From Acidobacteriota bacterium (lineage in GTDB: Bacteria; Acidobacteriota; UBA890; WLXD01): 64,000 bases of DNA. The stretch lies in NCBI GenBank assembly GCA_012103255.1, contig WLXD01000004.1:248001-312000 (forward strand), written 5' to 3'. Of this stretch, positions 62,387 to 64,000 are shown piece by piece. Each line of letters starts with the position of its first letter. Positions within the stretch are counted from its first letter, which is position 1. The notes under the pieces are model-generated. The model was given only the letters and a program-made list of their open reading frames with translations, made no database searches and was not told where the DNA came from. The position numbers and the translations under genes were made by a program.

Positions 62387-64000
62387 TTACTGGATGTAGC
62401 CGAGCGCTCGGAGTCGCGCTTCCTCTTCCGGCGACAGATCCGACGCTTCGGCTTCTTCGACTCGCGCGGCCAAGGCACGCTCGTGCCAGGCGGCGAGCTC
62501 CTCGGCCATGCCGGACACGATGTCCGGGTTGTCGTCGGCGACGTTGATCTGATCCATCGGGTCGTTGTCGTAGTCGTAGAGTTCGAATTCCGGCCAGTCG
62601 TCAGGGCGGCGAGAGTTGCGGATGAGCTTCCAGCCATCCGCGACCATGACGAGCGAGTCGACCTGCTCCTCTGGGGGCAGAGAGTCGTCCTCCAGCCCTT
62701 GACGCTGCGCGAACGCCGGTCGAGAGACCCAGCCGAAGCGCGACGGCGCCTCGCCCTGCAGCATCAACGGGAGCAGGCTCTGCCCCTGCACCTGATCGGG
62801 TGCGGCGATCCTCGCAAGATCGAGAACGGTCGGCATCACATCGATCGACTGCACAACCTCATCGCTGCGCCCCGCCGGGATGACGCCCGGCCACCACATC
62901 ATCAGCGGCACGTTGAGCATCTCGCCGTATGCGTTGTTGCCGTGGAAGTGGCGACCGTGCTCGAGGAACTCCTCGCCGTGGTCGCTCATGAACACGATCA
63001 ACGTATCCTCCGCTAGGCCGAGCTGTTCGAGACGCTCCATCACCCGTCCGAGCTCCTCGTCCATGCCGCGGATCGAGGCGTCGTACCAGTCGTGCTCGGT
63101 GTCGACGAACGCATCGGCGTCCACCTCGGCGGCGGCAAGCTCCTCAGCCGTCGGCATCACATCGCCACGCATGTGGTCGTCCTCGATCTCTTCCTGAACG
63201 GCTTCGATGCGTTCGCGGTGCGCCTCGATCTCGCCTTCATCCGTGTACAACGTGTCGTAGGGCGGATAGGGCTCGAAGGGGCTGTGCGGATCGAACACAT
63301 GGAGAAACACGAAGAACGGGGTCTCGGCGTTCTCCTCGATCCACGGCAGCAGTCGATCCACGTAGGTACGGGCTGTCTTGGCCTCGCTGTGGGGCAGCTC
63401 GCTGATGGACCCGCGCTCCGACAGCGTTTCGATGCCCTGGTGCAGATTCGTGAGCTTGCCGGTGAACGGCACGGACGAGGTTGCGTAGGTCGCGTAGCCG
63501 GCCTCTCGCAACGACTCGCCGAGGGTCGTCACCGACGATGGCAGTCGATCCGGAATGTCTGCGATCCCGTGGGAGCTCGGGTAGAGCGACGTCAGAATCG
63601 AGGGCACCGAGACCTTCGTCCAGGTCCCCTGCGACACGTTCTTGGTGAAGACCGTGCCCTCCTCAGCGATGCGGCTCAGGTGCGGCGCGTTGTCGCGTTC
63701 GCCGCCATGCCAGGGCAATCGGTCGCGGCGCAGCGTGTCGGCAAGGATGAAGAGAATCCGCTTTGGAGCGGCCTGGCCCGCGGCCAACTGGGCGCGCGCT
63801 TCGCTTTCGGCTCCTACGGTCGTCGCTTCGCCCCGTGAACGGATCACGGGCCCGCCCCAGTACAGCAATCGCCCCGGCGACTGGGCTTCGCCAGCCAAAG
63901 TCAGTGTCACGGTCTGACCAGCCCACTCGTCGAGATTCACTGGCAGTCGGGTCCACTGATTCGCCGTCGTCACGGTTCGGCGCACCAATTCGCGGGTCGA
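62387..64000 (-). CDS. Sulfatase-superfamily protein, N-terminus beyond the window
   Basis: This reading frame is open to the right edge, so the start is missing. At least 533 residues are visible. A beta-sandwich end (WAGQTVTLTLAGEAQSPGRL) precedes the catalytic domain: ILFILADTLRRDRLPWHGG, GTWTKVSVPSILTSLYP at the nucleophile region, FFVFLHVFDPHSPFEPYPPY and VFMSDHGEEFLEHGRHFHGN. As in the gene at 57519, Thr takes the place of a CxPSR cysteine. An acidic insert lies near the middle. The C-terminus ends LRALGYIQ. Its stop is immediately next to the stop of the MBL gene. Confidence 0.8.
   Translation of the reverse strand, partial: STRELVRRTVTTANQWTRLPVNLDEWAGQTVTLTLAGEAQSPGRLLYWGGPVIRSRGEATTVGAESEARAQLAAGQAAPKRILFILADTLRRDRLPWHGGERDNAPHLSRIAEEGTVFTKNVSQGTWTKVSVPSILTSLYPSSHGIADIPDRLPSSVTTLGESLREAGYATYATSSVPFTGKLTNLHQGIETLSERGSISELPHSEAKTARTYVDRLLPWIEENAETPFFVFLHVFDPHSPFEPYPPYDTLYTDEGEIEAHRERIEAVQEEIEDDHMRGDVMPTAEELAAAEVDADAFVDTEHDWYDASIRGMDEELGRVMERLEQLGLAEDTLIVFMSDHGEEFLEHGRHFHGNNAYGEMLNVPLMMWWPGVIPAGRSDEVVQSIDVMPTVLDLARIAAPDQVQGQSLLPLMLQGEAPSRFGWVSRPAFAQRQGLEDDSLPPEEQVDSLVMVADGWKLIRNSRRPDDWPEFELYDYDNDPMDQINVADDNPDIVSGMAEELAAWHERALAARVEEAEASDLSPEEEARLRALGYIQ

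Noticed and set aside
1-64000. Reassigned TAG codon in this genome
   Set aside because: Several intact genes, for example those ending at 3743, 10387 and 23843, stop at TAG with family-appropriate lengths.
1-64000. CRISPR array, tRNA, rRNA, insertion sequence or prophage
   Set aside because: No regularly spaced repeats, cloverleaf-like sequences, transposase or phage structural genes were found by reading; short GGTTCGA-like strings lie inside genes.

Overview
This is a GC-rich, gene-dense bacterial chromosome segment of about 55 protein genes. No rRNA, tRNA, CRISPR array, insertion sequence or phage module was seen. The gene families point to an aerobic Gram-negative heterotroph: secreted lipoproteins with lipoboxes, S9 and S10 peptidases, amidohydrolase, BNR/VPS10, FG-GAP, PQQ-like and LVIVD propellers, LamG, ADOP-type MacB permeases with PadR regulators, cytochrome c/PHM-like copper proteins, ovothiol synthase, YceH, DUF4399, DUF3047 and DUF2975. 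That mix fits an environmental gammaproteobacterium or an Acidobacteriota/Gemmatimonadota-like lineage. I cannot place it more closely from sequence alone.

Layout. 0.3-5.1 kb: a HAAS protein, a PadR regulator, a VCBS/FG-GAP-PQQ-like propeller fusion and a TauD-type dioxygenase in one run, then a convergent ABM-like monooxygenase. 5.2-8.8 kb: a PadR gene broken by one extra base and overlapping a large ADOP permease, then a small membrane protein with a repeat-rich upstream region. 9.0-14.1 kb: a copper/heme block with two cytochrome c/PHM-like paralogues (one without visible copper ligands), a heavy-metal-binding His-rich lipoprotein and a TPR protein. 14.3-19.9 kb: M23 peptidase, lipoprotein and a 1072-aa VPS10/BNR protein. 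20.0-28.6 kb: a Ser/Thr kinase with a polytopic C-terminus overlapping a retropepsin-PDZ protease, then an S9 peptidase and a second ADOP permease. 28.6-30.8 kb: ovothiol synthase (ovoA) cut by one in-frame amber codon. 30.9-39.3 kb: BNR lipoprotein, DUF3047 and DUF2306 proteins, an OsmC-FMO-FAD oxidoreductase operon (FMO frameshifted) and a three-gene ABC-2 exporter. 39.4-50.4 kb: LamG-endonuclease/exonuclease/phosphatase fusion (frameshifted near its end), LVIVD protein, unknown secreted proteins, esterase, amidohydrolase and S10 carboxypeptidase. 50.4-54.3 kb: YceH and a third ADOP permease with its PadR. 54.3-64.0 kb: cytochrome c-barrel protein, small RHH-like regulator with a well-formed promoter/operator, a DUF4399-HEAT-sulfatase-zincin run, a deoxyribosyltransferase-like protein, a DUF2975-Cro/C1-MBL operon and a sulfatase-like gene running off the right edge.

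The most notable observation is that four genes (PadR at 5.2 kb, ovoA, FMO and LamG-EEP) are each broken by a change that a single base would repair, while the sequence past each break still reads as conserved protein. They could be sequencing errors, recent mutations or, for ovoA, stop-codon readthrough. The most coherent candidate for an under-described system is the copper/heme block at 9-14 kb. Non-coding stretches are short; only the first 300 bases reach 300.
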